Shown: positions 9,017 to 17,729 of the stretch, in pieces
Numbering within the stretch: the first letter of the stretch is position 1
Layout: every line of letters begins with the position of its first letter
NCBI RefSeq assembly: GCF_005870035.1
Contig: NZ_SWJG01000001.1
Coordinates: 2,343,639-2,407,638, forward strand
DNA: 64,000 bases
DNA from: Spirosoma lacussanchae
GTDB lineage: Bacteria > Bacteroidota > Bacteroidia > Cytophagales > Spirosomataceae
Reading direction: 5' to 3'
Notes under the pieces: generated by a model
Database searches by the model: none
Seen by the model: the letters and a program-made list of their open reading frames with translations, nothing else
Told to the model about the DNA's origin: nothing
Translations under genes and position numbers: made by a program

Positions 9017-9664
9017 ATGCAAATCGCTTCTCCGCTCATTACGTCCGAACTGATCGCATCAGCTTTGACGTATGAGCAGTATGTCCAGCTATCGACCGAC
9101 CTGTTTGCCCAGGGTCGAACCACCTCCGATGACCCCCATTACAACACCCCCGAAATCCTGGGGTATACTAAGCTGAATCTGCATCGCATGAGTCGCCTGA
9201 ACAGACTGACGGTAGTGTCCGATGAGCTGAAAACCGCGTTGGCCCAGCTTTCCGAGCCGTGGATATGGTTGGTCCTGACTGAGTCATGGTGTGGGGATGC
9301 TGCTCAGCTCGTACCCGTATTACACCGGATCGCGGGGGAGTCTGATCGGATACATCTTCGGTTTCTGCTGCGGGATAAAAATCCAGGGCTGATGAATGAT
9401 TACCTGACAAACGGGGGGCGCTCGATTCCCAAGCTGATCTGCCTGCACGAAATACCACTCGCCCGGCCCGCGTACGAAGAAATTGGTACCTGGGGCCCAC
9501 GGCCAGCCGGGCTTCAGGCCCATATGCAAACCTGGAAAACCGAGCAGTTACCCCTTTCTGAAGCCGTAGAGCGGGCCCAGCGCTGGTACAACGAAGACCA
9601 TACCCAATCTACCCAGGCTGAACTTTTGGCCGCTATAACGAGTTGGTCAAAAATTAGCGTATAG
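9017..9664 (+). CDS. thioredoxin-family protein with WCGDA active site
   Basis: The 215-residue product has a thioredoxin-like core in which the usual WCxxC is replaced by WCGDA (91-95), leaving one cysteine at the redox site. It belongs to a Bacteroidota/Firmicutes family annotated only as thioredoxin family protein. There is no signal peptide, so it is probably cytosolic. The cis-proline region is RSIPKLICL. With one cysteine it cannot form the classic disulfide, so a thiol-dependent or non-redox role is inferred. It sits upstream of the FKBP gene, which has its own promoter. Confidence 0.8.
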   Translation: MQIASPLITSELIASALTYEQYVQLSTDLFAQGRTTSDDPHYNTPEILGYTKLNLHRMSRLNRLTVVSDELKTALAQLSEPWIWLVLTESWCGDAAQLVPVLHRIAGESDRIHLRFLLRDKNPGLMNDYLTNGGRSIPKLICLHEIPLARPAYEEIGTWGPRPAGLQAHMQTWKTEQLPLSEAVERAQRWYNEDHTQSTQAELLAAITSWSKISV

Positions 9665-9688
9665 CTAACGGCCTGCCGGAAGTTTCGG

Positions 9689-9696
9689 TAGGTTTG
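9689..9696 (+). promoter_or_regulatory. probable -7 element for the FKBP gene
   Basis: TAGGTTTG matches TAnnTTTG exactly, about 29 bases before the ATG at 9725. No clear -33 TTG is present. Confidence 0.5.
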
Positions 9697-9724
9697 CGGC
9701 TGCTTTTACAAAACCAACCCAATT

Positions 9725-10177
9725 ATGGCACAAGCAAAATCCGGCGACACCGTTCAGGTGCATTATACCGGCACCCTGACCGATGGTACGATTTTCGATT
9801 CGTCGGCAGGCCGCACCCCCCTTGAATTTACGGTCGGTAGTGGCCAGGTCATCAAAGGCTTCGATGATGGCGTGGCGGGCATGAGCCAGGGCGAAAAGAA
9901 AACCATCAATATCCCGGTGGAAGACGCCTATGGCCCGGCTAATGAAGAGATGATTTTTACGCTGAATCGCTCCGATATTCCCGATGATATCCCGCTCGAG
10001 TTAGGCATGACCCTGAATATGCACGAAGACGGTAATCCACGTCCTATTCCCGTCATCGTACGCGATTTGACGGATACCAGCGTGACGCTCGATGCAAACC
10101 ACCCGCTGGCGGGCCAGGATCTCGTATTTGAGGTTGAACTGGTCGGGGTGAAATCGGCTTCGGGGCTGATTCTGTAA
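9725..10177 (+). CDS. FKBP-type peptidyl-prolyl isomerase, SlyD-like
   Basis: The 150-residue protein is a cytosolic FKBP prolyl isomerase and chaperone of the SlyD type. The FKBP part is split: VQVHYTGTLTDGTIFDSS and FTVGSGQVIKGFDDGV at the N-terminus, and VTLDANHPLAGQDLVFEVEL at the C-terminus, with the insert-in-flap chaperone domain between (about 66-120). The NHPLAG motif is characteristic of SlyD. It lacks the His/Cys-rich metal-binding tail of E. coli SlyD, so a role in nickel handling is not suggested. A strong terminator follows. Confidence 0.93.
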   Translation: MAQAKSGDTVQVHYTGTLTDGTIFDSSAGRTPLEFTVGSGQVIKGFDDGVAGMSQGEKKTINIPVEDAYGPANEEMIFTLNRSDIPDDIPLELGMTLNMHEDGNPRPIPVIVRDLTDTSVTLDANHPLAGQDLVFEVELVGVKSASGLIL

Positions 10178-10197
10178 TGTATCCGTACCAGTGGTAG

Positions 10198-10243
10198 CGG
10201 CCTGTTGCCGGAGTATTTTGCTCTCCGGCAACAGGCCGTTTTG
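10198..10243 (+). terminator. terminator of the FKBP gene
   Basis: A 16-base stem (CGGCCTGTTGCCGGAG with its complement), loop of about nine, is followed by TTTTGTTG on the plus strand. It lies between convergent genes. Confidence 0.88.
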
Positions 10244-10246
10244 TTG

Positions 10247-10654
10247 TCAGGTGGTTTCTTCGCTCATACTCAACAGGTCGCCCAGCTCGCGCAGGGCCGT
10301 CTGGATGCCCCGCAGATTAGCCCGGGCAATGTAGGAGGCCAAAGCCACCGTAATGGCCCCAATGTTCAGGGCAATGGTCAGGTTCCGAATGCGCTTCAGG
10401 CTGGCCTGCGCATCGTTGGTTGCCTGCTGAATGCGGGTAATTAGCTCGGCAGCGTCCCGAAAAGCCGGACGAACGGCCAGGGTCTGCAAATCCTGAGCCC
10501 TGTTTAATAAACTACTTTGATAGGCGTTCAGATCCAGGTGTTGCTCGACCGTAAGGTCGGGCCAGTGGCTGACCTGAAACTCGTTCAACGACCGGGCGAG
10601 GCTCCGGTATCCGTTAGCGAGCTCAACGATTTGTTCAGGGGACAAGTCTTCCAT
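10247..10654 (-). CDS. unknown protein with one membrane helix
   Basis: I do not recognise this 135-residue protein. It is mostly helical and polar, with one hydrophobic segment at about 92-110 (IALNIGAITVALASYIA) and a short acidic tail. Its ATG lies inside the 3' end of the preceding lipoprotein gene (20-base overlap), so the two are translationally coupled and probably act together at the envelope. It shares a convergent hairpin with the FKBP gene. Confidence 0.72.
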   Translation of the reverse strand: MEDLSPEQIVELANGYRSLARSLNEFQVSHWPDLTVEQHLDLNAYQSSLLNRAQDLQTLAVRPAFRDAAELITRIQQATNDAQASLKRIRNLTIALNIGAITVALASYIARANLRGIQTALRELGDLLSMSEETT

Positions 10655-11540
10655 ATACGGGCCTAAGTTGCTCTAGATCAGTACGGAGTTGTTGGATGGT
10701 GGCCACATAATTACCCAGAGTCGAAACGAGGTCTTTCCGGGTCAGGTGATTGCGGCTGGCGTAAAGTTGGTCATACCCAGCCCGGATGGTGCTGAGCGTT
10801 TTTACGTGCGTACGAACGGCCTGTCTGTTTAGTTCTGTTTCCTGACTGGTGCGTAGCCATTGCTGAGCGAGTTCACGCTTTTGGGTATACGACAGGGCCG
10901 GGTCCCGAATCAGTCCGTTCTTGTACGCGTTATACTGCTGCTCCCGACTGATGGCCACAACATCGGCCAGTCGCTCGTGGGCGAAGATCAGCACGCCGAG
11001 CACCTGTCTGACATCCGGATAGCTTTGATCCAGCAGGGCTTTGAGGGTACGTTGCCGGTAGCCACTCGTAGCCAGGGTGCCAACTACTGACAGTACCCGG
11101 TTAAACGCAACGGTTTCTTCGGGGGTTAGTTTGACCACCGATCCCTGCATGAACGCATCAAATGAAGCCGATTTTAGCTGAACCGGTTTAAACGAACTGC
11201 CGGTTGCCGATAAAGCCGCTATTCCTTTGAAATAATTGACCAGTAACGCTGTTCCGGCCAGCGTCAGGCTATCGGCCCGGCGGTACGACGCCAGCGAGTC
11301 GCGACCAACCTCACTGTCAAAATCGAGTCCGATAACGGGAATCCGGTTGAAAGGATGTCGACTGAGCGAATCGGTCAGGGTTCGATACCGGTAGATTCGT
11401 TCAAACGTCACGGGCAGGGCTGGGCTGGGTTGCAGACCCGCCTGGGTGGCCGTGCTGAACGTGTTTACTGATTTTACGTTCAGGCAACTCGTTAGCAGCA
11501 GTGCACACGATCCTACCCAGAAAAGGTATAGTTTTTTCAT
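10635..11540 (-). CDS. unknown lipoprotein coupled to the following membrane protein
   Basis: The 301-residue product has a lipoprotein signal peptide (LLLTSC, lipid-bearing Cys at residue 19), so it is probably anchored in a membrane facing the periplasm. The rest is predicted to be helical, rich in Arg, Gln and Leu, with no motif I can name. Its 3' end overlaps the start of the 135-residue membrane protein by 20 bases, indicating one transcript. It is divergent from uvsE. Confidence 0.78.
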   Translation of the reverse strand: MKKLYLFWVGSCALLLTSCLNVKSVNTFSTATQAGLQPSPALPVTFERIYRYRTLTDSLSRHPFNRIPVIGLDFDSEVGRDSLASYRRADSLTLAGTALLVNYFKGIAALSATGSSFKPVQLKSASFDAFMQGSVVKLTPEETVAFNRVLSVVGTLATSGYRQRTLKALLDQSYPDVRQVLGVLIFAHERLADVVAISREQQYNAYKNGLIRDPALSYTQKRELAQQWLRTSQETELNRQAVRTHVKTLSTIRAGYDQLYASRNHLTRKDLVSTLGNYVATIQQLRTDLEQLRPVYGRLVP

Positions 11541-11658
11541 CGGAATAAACTCCGTTAGGTTGGAAAAATAAGCGGTTGCAGCCGAATGTGGGCAGGCTTT
11601 CGGGACTTTTGAACGAACGGTCAGTAAACCAGGATGCCTATGTTCCGGTTTTACACCT

Positions 11659-12633
11659 ATGATTGATTTATCACCTACTGTTGGTTACGCCTGTATCAAC
11701 CTGAATTTACAGGCCAACAAAATCATGACCAACCGGGGCATGATCAAGAAAACGTTCCAGAGCCGCGGCCTGGCCTATGCCTCGGAACTGGCTTTAAAAA
11801 ACGTACAGGACCTGCTTACAATTGTTGACTGGAACCTGGAGCACGGATTCCGGCTGTTTCGGATCTCGTCTGATCTGTTTCCCTGGGCCTCGGAATACAA
11901 GATTGCCGAGTTACCCGACTTCATCGACATTCGGGCCACGCTGGAAGAAATTGGTAGTCGCCTCATTCGGCTAACGGTACATCCCGGGCCGTTTAATCAT
12001 CTGGCCGGGCAGGGGAGCGTACTGACCAACACGATTAAGGACCTCGAGTACCATGCCGATTTGTTCGACCTGATGGGGCTGACGCCATCGCACTGGAATA
12101 AAATCAACATTCACCTGGGCGGTACCTACGGCGATAAAGGAGCCACCATAGCTCGGTTTTGCGCCAATTTCAACCGCCTGTCAGAAAACCTGCGTGCCCG
12201 GCTAACAGTCGAGAATGACGATCGCCCCAGTCTGTATTCGGTTCGGGACCTGGTGCCGGTTCATGAGCGGATCGGAACCCCCATCGTCTTCGATTATTTT
12301 CACCACTCACTTCACCCCGACGGGCTCACCGAGCAGGAGGCCTTTCTGATGGCCTATGACACCTGGGATGTTAGGCCGGTAGTGCATTATTCCAACTCCC
12401 GCCGGGATTATGAAGACCCAAAGGCCCGCGCCGAAGCGCATGCAGACTGGCTCTATACCCCCGCCAATACGTACGGGCGTGAAGTCGATATTGTATTCGA
12501 GTCTAAAATGAAAGAACTTTCCATTATGCGGCTGCGTGGCGACGAACCCGACCTGACTCCCCAACTCGAACGGCTCATCAACCAGCAGAAAAAGAAGGAC
12601 CCTGAGAATCCGCCGGCCGAAGTGGTAGGATGA
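11659..12633 (+). CDS. uvsE: UV DNA damage endonuclease
   Basis: UvsE/UVDE nicks DNA 5' of UV photoproducts and other distorting lesions, starting an excision-repair route independent of UvrABC. The 324-residue product has the family N-terminus GYACINLNLQ followed by FRISSDLFPWAS, then HPGPFNHL, INIHLGGTYGDK, LTVENDD and VFDYFHHSLHPDG. These His, Glu and Asp residues line the metal site of the TIM barrel. Length is usual. It is divergent from the unknown lipoprotein gene and monocistronic. Confidence 0.94.
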   Translation: MIDLSPTVGYACINLNLQANKIMTNRGMIKKTFQSRGLAYASELALKNVQDLLTIVDWNLEHGFRLFRISSDLFPWASEYKIAELPDFIDIRATLEEIGSRLIRLTVHPGPFNHLAGQGSVLTNTIKDLEYHADLFDLMGLTPSHWNKINIHLGGTYGDKGATIARFCANFNRLSENLRARLTVENDDRPSLYSVRDLVPVHERIGTPIVFDYFHHSLHPDGLTEQEAFLMAYDTWDVRPVVHYSNSRRDYEDPKARAEAHADWLYTPANTYGREVDIVFESKMKELSIMRLRGDEPDLTPQLERLINQQKKKDPENPPAEVVG

Positions 12634-12661
12634 TCGGGACGCTCATAGCGGAAAGATGGTG

Positions 12662-12700
12662 CAAAAAAATCCCGCTGCTTTCAGCAGAAAGCAGCGGGAT
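12662..12700 (-). terminator. terminator of the secreted beta-repeat protein
   Basis: A 13-base stem (ATCCCGCTGCTTT with AAAGCAGCGGGAT) is followed on the minus strand by T7. A second hairpin without a T-run (GAGCCGTC/GACGGCTC, 12716-12742) lies between it and the gene. Confidence 0.8.
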
Positions 12701-12798
12701 GTTCTGGTAGTGGGTGAGCCGTCCTGTCCGAAAAGACGGCTCATCAAGTCGTGAAATGGTACTGGGATATTACGTACTGGATCACTCGCTGCAACGAA

Positions 12799-13401
12799 CT
12801 AGCGAACGTCGATCCGCGAGGTAAACTGCTTTTGATCAGGACCTACCACGAACGTGTACGACCCGGCAGGCAGCGACGACAGGTCGAACCGCCGAACCGA
12901 TCCTTTAAACGTATCGGTATAGACCGGGTTGCTCTGCGCGTCGTAGATAACCACGTTCGCATGATCGACGTTGGTAGCTGGTAAGCTTACTTCAATTTTA
13001 TTTTTCTCGTACGCCGTCAGGGTTGGCTGCGCGAGCTGCTGCATGTTGCGCTCGTCGATGGTCAGCGAATTCCCTTTGATCGTCAGCGCCTGCGACATCC
13101 ACCAGGCATTGTTACCGGCCGTGATGTAATACTGTCCATCGGGAAGGCTGTTGAGGTTGAACGACGTCATGGCCTGTTTCTGGCCTTTCGTTTCACCGCG
13201 GTAGAGCACGTTGCCGTCGGCGTCGATGATAGCGACATCAACGGGCAGACTTGCCTGTGTATACAAACGAACTTTCTTGCTTTCGGACTTCACGACTTTC
13301 ACCCCACTAACCCCCGAACCTGTGTCAGCTTTTGCACCTCCCATGCCAGCCAGACTCCATACTGATAGCAGTACAGCAATTGATAAACGGAACTGTTTCA
13401 T
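12799..13401 (-). CDS. secreted protein with two Ig-like beta repeats
   Basis: The 200-residue product has a signal peptide (cleavage near AKA, residues 23-25). Two homologous beta-rich units of about 75 residues follow. The first has VAIIDADGNVLYRG then FNLNSLPDGQYYITAG. The second has VVIYDAQSNPVYTD then FDLSSLPAGSYTFVVG. The DG/AG-Y turn and pattern resemble the type IX secretion C-terminal sorting fold and DUF3244 proteins, but no true C-terminal sorting signal follows. It is probably periplasmic or surface located. Function is unknown. Confidence 0.78.
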   Translation of the reverse strand: MKQFRLSIAVLLSVWSLAGMGGAKADTGSGVSGVKVVKSESKKVRLYTQASLPVDVAIIDADGNVLYRGETKGQKQAMTSFNLNSLPDGQYYITAGNNAWWMSQALTIKGNSLTIDERNMQQLAQPTLTAYEKNKIEVSLPATNVDHANVVIYDAQSNPVYTDTFKGSVRRFDLSSLPAGSYTFVVGPDQKQFTSRIDVR

Positions 13402-13707
13402 TGTGGTTTGAAATTTGGTTTTACCGTGACAAAGGTGTGGCTGTCAGGCGGCTAAATGCAAGTGTCGAACCCATCAGAAAGTCCTGTTTTTTGAAGATTC
13501 CTCTTAAAAGTCAATTCGTTATAAACAGAATAGTGCAATTATCGGAAAAGTGCAACAAGTCCCTATAAATGGCATGTAGTTTGCATTTTTCCAATAATTT
13601 GAAAAGATTGGATTTCGTCGTTACCGCACGCTATTTTTCATGGTAAGAATCCAATTTTATAAAAATGATGATAAATCGGAGCCTGTGCCGCAGTCCGTCA
13701 GGGAGCC
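13402..13707. other. intergenic region with the promoter of the beta-repeat protein
   Basis: This stretch contains the promoter described at 13430-13461 and a short inverted repeat (ATTGGATT at 13607-13614, AATCCAAT at 13648-13655). No gene is seen. Confidence 0.6.
13430..13461 (-). promoter_or_regulatory. probable promoter of the beta-repeat protein
   Basis: The minus strand has TTG (13459-13461), 21 bases, then CACCTTTG (13430-13437), one mismatch from TAnnTTTG. The start would lie about 25 bases before the ATG at 13401. Confidence 0.5.
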
Positions 13708-14709
13708 TTACATCAGGATGTTGTTGACGGCCTGAACCCGTTTCGGGAGTTCGGTTTCACCCAGCATGTCGCGCAGATCAATCTCGATATTGCGGCATAT
13801 GGCAGTCATGGGTATATCATTGATGCTGTTTTCGAAGGGGTTTTCGCTGGTATCTCCCACAATTTCCATGGTGTTGAAAATCCAGGCGATAACGGTGAAG
13901 AAAGGTACGGTCAGCCAGATGTGCCAGCCGCTGAATTTGGCCATTTCGCTGAGCAGGCCGTAGGGGAGGACCAGGATAAACAGCCAGGTGAAGAGGTAGC
14001 TGAAGAACGCATACTGCCTGGGAAACGGAAACGACTTAATTCGTTCACAGGCGCCCTGCTGGTTGTAAAATTCAACCAGCATCCGCTCCAGGTCGACGTG
14101 GTAGAAGTCGCTCAGGTAACCCCGATCGCGCAGGTCGCGCAGTTGAGCCGACTGCTGTCGAAGCAGGTAGGTAGCCGGGTTAGGGTGTTTGATAATGGCC
14201 TCGACCTCGTCGTTGGACAGGAATCGGCTCAGCTCCTTGTCCAGGCTGCATTGTTTGAATTCCTTGATGCGCTCAATAACCTCATGGGCCGGGTCGTGGT
14301 GAAGGTCCCAGACGGGTTTTTGCCGCAGCTGTACCCGAATTGCGGTCAGGTAAGCCAAATGCCGGTAAATCATGTCGCGATGGGCCAGGCGGGGCAGTGG
14401 GTCATCGGCATCGGCTCCTTGTACATAATCGAGTACCATGATACCCCAGGAGCGGCTCGCGTTGGTCAGGCTTCCCCAGATCCGGCGGGCCTCCCACAGA
14501 CGATCGTACGACGAATTGTTCTTGAAGCCAACGTAAAAGGCGACGGCCGTACCGATGGTCGCTACGGGCACAAATGGAATGGCCAGAAACGTGCAGTCAG
14601 CAAAGGTGTAGAGGGAGCAGATCAGCGTTGAATAAACGAAAAACAGCAAGACAGCGCGCCAGGCAAACGGAAACACGATGGCGAACGGTACACGTTTGGT
14701 AGTGAACAT
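13708..14709 (-). CDS. bestrophin-family anion channel
   Basis: The 333-residue membrane protein belongs to the bestrophin/UPF0187 family, pentameric anion channels in bacteria. The first helix starts almost at the N-terminus (FAIVFPFAWRAVLLFFVYSTL). Signature sequences follow: FYVGFKNNSSYDRLWEAR and WGSLTNASRSW. Two further helices lie at about 232-280. Near the C-terminus is GDTSENPFENSINDIPM, the conserved acidic region corresponding to the eukaryotic Ca clasp. The frame extends to a TTG at 14823, but 14709 is the first ATG and leaves a normal length. Confidence 0.9.
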   Translation of the reverse strand: MFTTKRVPFAIVFPFAWRAVLLFFVYSTLICSLYTFADCTFLAIPFVPVATIGTAVAFYVGFKNNSSYDRLWEARRIWGSLTNASRSWGIMVLDYVQGADADDPLPRLAHRDMIYRHLAYLTAIRVQLRQKPVWDLHHDPAHEVIERIKEFKQCSLDKELSRFLSNDEVEAIIKHPNPATYLLRQQSAQLRDLRDRGYLSDFYHVDLERMLVEFYNQQGACERIKSFPFPRQYAFFSYLFTWLFILVLPYGLLSEMAKFSGWHIWLTVPFFTVIAWIFNTMEIVGDTSENPFENSINDIPMTAICRNIEIDLRDMLGETELPKRVQAVNNILM

Positions 14710-14868
14710 GAGCAGGAGGTGCTGAAGGGTGAAAAGCGATACGTAGACAGCGGGCAGAGCGACTGATAAAGAACCGCTTCGGCGCTTGATTACAATAATC
14801 GGAGCCAAACGAATCGAAAACAAAATCTGTCCGATTGTCTTACTAAGAATATAACAAGCAGGTAAAGT

Positions 14869-15678
14869 ATGCAGGACGTATTAAAAGGACAGATTGCGGT
14901 TGTCACAGGCGCAAGCAGCGGCATTGGTACAGGGGTGGCCAAATCTCTGGCTCAGGCTGGCGCTACGGTTGTTGTCAACTATTCCTCATCGAAAAGCCAG
15001 CCGGCCGCTCAGGCAGTCCTGGACGAAATCACCAGTGCCGGGGGGAGCGGTATGATCGCCCAGTGCGATGTCAGTAAAGAAGCCGAGGTAGAGGCCATGT
15101 TTGCCGAGGTGATCACCCGATACGGCACGGTCGATATACTGGTCAACAACGCCGGTCTGCAGCGGGATGCCGCCTTTCACGAACTCACCCTGGAGCAGTG
15201 GAACACGGTTATCGACGTGAACCTGACGGGGCAGTTCCTATGTGCCCGCGCAGCCATCCGGGAGTTTCTGCGTCGCGGTCCCCGGCCGGAGGTGTCGGCC
15301 GCTACGGGAAAAATCATCTGTATGAGTTCGGTGCATGAGCTGATTCCCTGGGCCGGTCATGTCAACTATGCCGCATCGAAAGGAGCCATTAAAATGTTGA
15401 TGCAGTCGCTGGCGCAGGAATACGGCGACCGCCAGATTCGGGTGAACAGTATCTGCCCCGGTGCCATACAGACCCCCATCAACCGCGATGCCTGGGCCAC
15501 CCCGCAGGCCTATAATTCCCTAATGGGCCTTATTCCGTATAACCGGATTGGGCAACCGCAGGATATCGGGAATCTGGCCGTTTTTCTGGCTTCGGATCTG
15601 TCAGATTATATTACAGGAGCCAGTATCTTTATTGATGGAGGTATGACCGTATTTGAAAGTTTTGCCTCAGGCGGTTAA
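14869..15678 (+). CDS. short-chain dehydrogenase, glucose 1-dehydrogenase type
   Basis: The 269-residue cytosolic oxidoreductase is a classical SDR: cofactor loop TGASSGIG (13-20), NNAG (93-96), catalytic Ser in CMSS (151-154) and YAASK (167-171). After the Rossmann fold come the PG motif (ICPGAIQTPIN) and the C-terminal ITGASIFIDGGM. Overall similarity is to NAD(P)-dependent glucose 1-dehydrogenases, but SDR substrate cannot be fixed from sequence. It is monocistronic and divergent from the bestrophin gene. Confidence 0.88.
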   Translation: MQDVLKGQIAVVTGASSGIGTGVAKSLAQAGATVVVNYSSSKSQPAAQAVLDEITSAGGSGMIAQCDVSKEAEVEAMFAEVITRYGTVDILVNNAGLQRDAAFHELTLEQWNTVIDVNLTGQFLCARAAIREFLRRGPRPEVSAATGKIICMSSVHELIPWAGHVNYAASKGAIKMLMQSLAQEYGDRQIRVNSICPGAIQTPINRDAWATPQAYNSLMGLIPYNRIGQPQDIGNLAVFLASDLSDYITGASIFIDGGMTVFESFASGG

Positions 15679-15895
15679 GCAAGGCCCGTAAACGTAACCC
15701 GACGAAGGGGGGTGTTGGGCCGATCGGGAGAGCCAGCCGCGATGCTGTAGAGTAACTAAAAAAAAGTGGGTGGGGCCAGTAACTGATCACCAACCGCTTA
15801 CGGCGTTCCCTTGATTTTTTTCCGGTTGTGATCCACCCAATGCCCCTTTTTTGTCGTACCTTTATATCCCGTAACGACCAAACAAGGTTTCAATC

Positions 15896-17599
15896 ATGGC
15901 GGCTACGGGACCCAAATCCGCAAAATATATTTTCGTCACAGGCGGGGTGACGTCATCGCTCGGCAAGGGCATTATCGCTTCTTCACTTGCCAAACTGCTG
16001 CAATCGCGCGGGCTTACAGTAACCATCCAGAAGTTCGATCCGTATATCAATATTGATCCGGGTACGCTCAATCCGTACGAACATGGAGAATGCTACGTAA
16101 CCGACGACGGGGCCGAAACGGACCTCGACCTCGGCCACTACGAGCGGTTCCTGAATCGACCCACGTCGCAGGCTAACAACATCACCACCGGCCGGATCTA
16201 CAACAACGTGATCACCCGCGAACGCCGGGGCGATTTTCTGGGTAAGACCGTGCAGGTCGTTCCCCACATCACCGATGAAATCAAGCGTAATATCCGGTTG
16301 CTGGGCGACACGGGCGAGTACGATATCATCATCACCGAAATTGGCGGCTGCGTGGGCGACATTGAGTCGTTACCGTTTGTGGAGGCCGTTCGTCAGTTGA
16401 AGTTTGAGCTGGGCGAACACGATACGCTCGTCATTCACCTGACTCTCGTACCGTATCTGCAGTCGGCTGGCGAGCTGAAGACCAAACCAACCCAGCATTC
16501 GGTTCGGATGCTGCTCGAGAACGGAGTACAGCCCGACATCATCGTTTGCCGCACGGAACACCCGCTGCCGCAGGACATCCGGCGGAAGATTGCGCTCTTC
16601 TGCAACGTACAGGTTAGCTCGGTTATCGAAGCTATCGACGCCGAAACGATTTACGATGTGCCGCTGCTGATGCAGAAAGAACGGCTCGACCAGCGGGCGC
16701 TCTACATGCTCGATCTGTACAACGACAAAGATGCCGATCTGGACGCTTGGAAGAGTTTTCTGGGGCGGCTCAAGAACCCCGGCTACGAAGTTCGGATCGG
16801 TCTGGTGGGAAAATACATCGAGCTGAAAGATGCCTATAAATCAATAGCAGAATCCTTTATTCATGCCGGAGCGCAGAACGAGTGCAAGGTGAAGCTGGAG
16901 TGGATTCAGTCAGAAACCCTGGTCGATGAACACCATTGCGCCGACGCGCTGCGCGAGCTGGATGCGGTGCTGGTAGCCCCCGGCTTTGGCGAGCGTGGTA
17001 TCGAAGGCAAGATCAATGCCGTTCGTTACGTGCGGGAAAACGGGATTCCGTTCCTGGGTATATGCCTGGGTATGCAGATGGCCGTTATCGAGTACGCCCG
17101 TAACGTCATGGGGCTTGCCGACGCACACTCTACGGAGATGGAGCCGCATACCGCTACCCCGGTCATCAGCATGATGGCCGAGCAGAAAGAAATCACCGAC
17201 AAAGGCGGTACCATGCGGCTGGGTGCCTACACCTGTAAGCTTAAGCGCGATTCGCTGGCCCACCAGATTTACGGAAAAACCCAGATCAGCGAACGGCACC
17301 GGCATCGGTACGAGTTCAACAACGATTATCTGGACCAGTTTGAACGGGCCGGCCTGCGGCCAACGGGTATCAACCCGGATACGGGGCTGGTCGAAATTGT
17401 TGAACTGGCCAGTCATCCGTGGTTCGTTGGGGTTCAGTTTCACCCCGAGCTAAAAAGTACGGTCATGAATCCGCATCCGCTGTTTGTCCATTTTGTACGG
17501 GCCGCCCTGACCTACAGTCAGCAAAAACGTACCGCTGGTACGGCCGATTCTACCGCTGCTGAATCGAGGGCGGTAGAAACCGTCGACGCGGTTGATTAA
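15896..17599 (+). CDS. pyrG: CTP synthase
   Basis: PyrG makes CTP from UTP, ATP and glutamine. The 567-residue protein has the N-terminal synthase domain (VTGGVTSSLGKGI, KFDPYINIDPGTLNPYEHGE, TEIGGCVGDIES) and a C-terminal class I glutaminase domain with nucleophile Cys390 in GICLGMQ and the His-Pro-Glu of FHPELKS. The tail is Ala/Thr-rich and not conserved. The yidC promoter overlaps its stop codon. Confidence 0.97.
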   Translation: MAATGPKSAKYIFVTGGVTSSLGKGIIASSLAKLLQSRGLTVTIQKFDPYINIDPGTLNPYEHGECYVTDDGAETDLDLGHYERFLNRPTSQANNITTGRIYNNVITRERRGDFLGKTVQVVPHITDEIKRNIRLLGDTGEYDIIITEIGGCVGDIESLPFVEAVRQLKFELGEHDTLVIHLTLVPYLQSAGELKTKPTQHSVRMLLENGVQPDIIVCRTEHPLPQDIRRKIALFCNVQVSSVIEAIDAETIYDVPLLMQKERLDQRALYMLDLYNDKDADLDAWKSFLGRLKNPGYEVRIGLVGKYIELKDAYKSIAESFIHAGAQNECKVKLEWIQSETLVDEHHCADALRELDAVLVAPGFGERGIEGKINAVRYVRENGIPFLGICLGMQMAVIEYARNVMGLADAHSTEMEPHTATPVISMMAEQKEITDKGGTMRLGAYTCKLKRDSLAHQIYGKTQISERHRHRYEFNNDYLDQFERAGLRPTGINPDTGLVEIVELASHPWFVGVQFHPELKSTVMNPHPLFVHFVRAALTYSQQKRTAGTADSTAAESRAVETVDAVD

Positions 17600-17622
17600 G
17601 CGGGTAGATTGGCGTATTTTTG
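17592..17622 (+). promoter_or_regulatory. promoter of yidC
   Basis: TTG (17592-17594), 20 bases, then TATTTTTG (17615-17622) is a full match to the Bacteroidota promoter. It overlaps the pyrG stop and gives a leader of about 100 bases. Confidence 0.75.
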
Positions 17623-17729
17623 CGCAAAATAGTTTTTGGTTTGTGGTTTACAGTTTTACGATCAGTCCGGTATGCCGGGCGGGTAGTTTTCGACTGTAAA
17701 CCGCAATCCGGAAGCGGAAAACTTCTAAA

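Noticed and set aside
13607-13655. Inverted repeat ATTGGATT/AATCCAAT
   Set aside because: Only eight bases per arm with a 33-base spacer; not distinguishable from chance.
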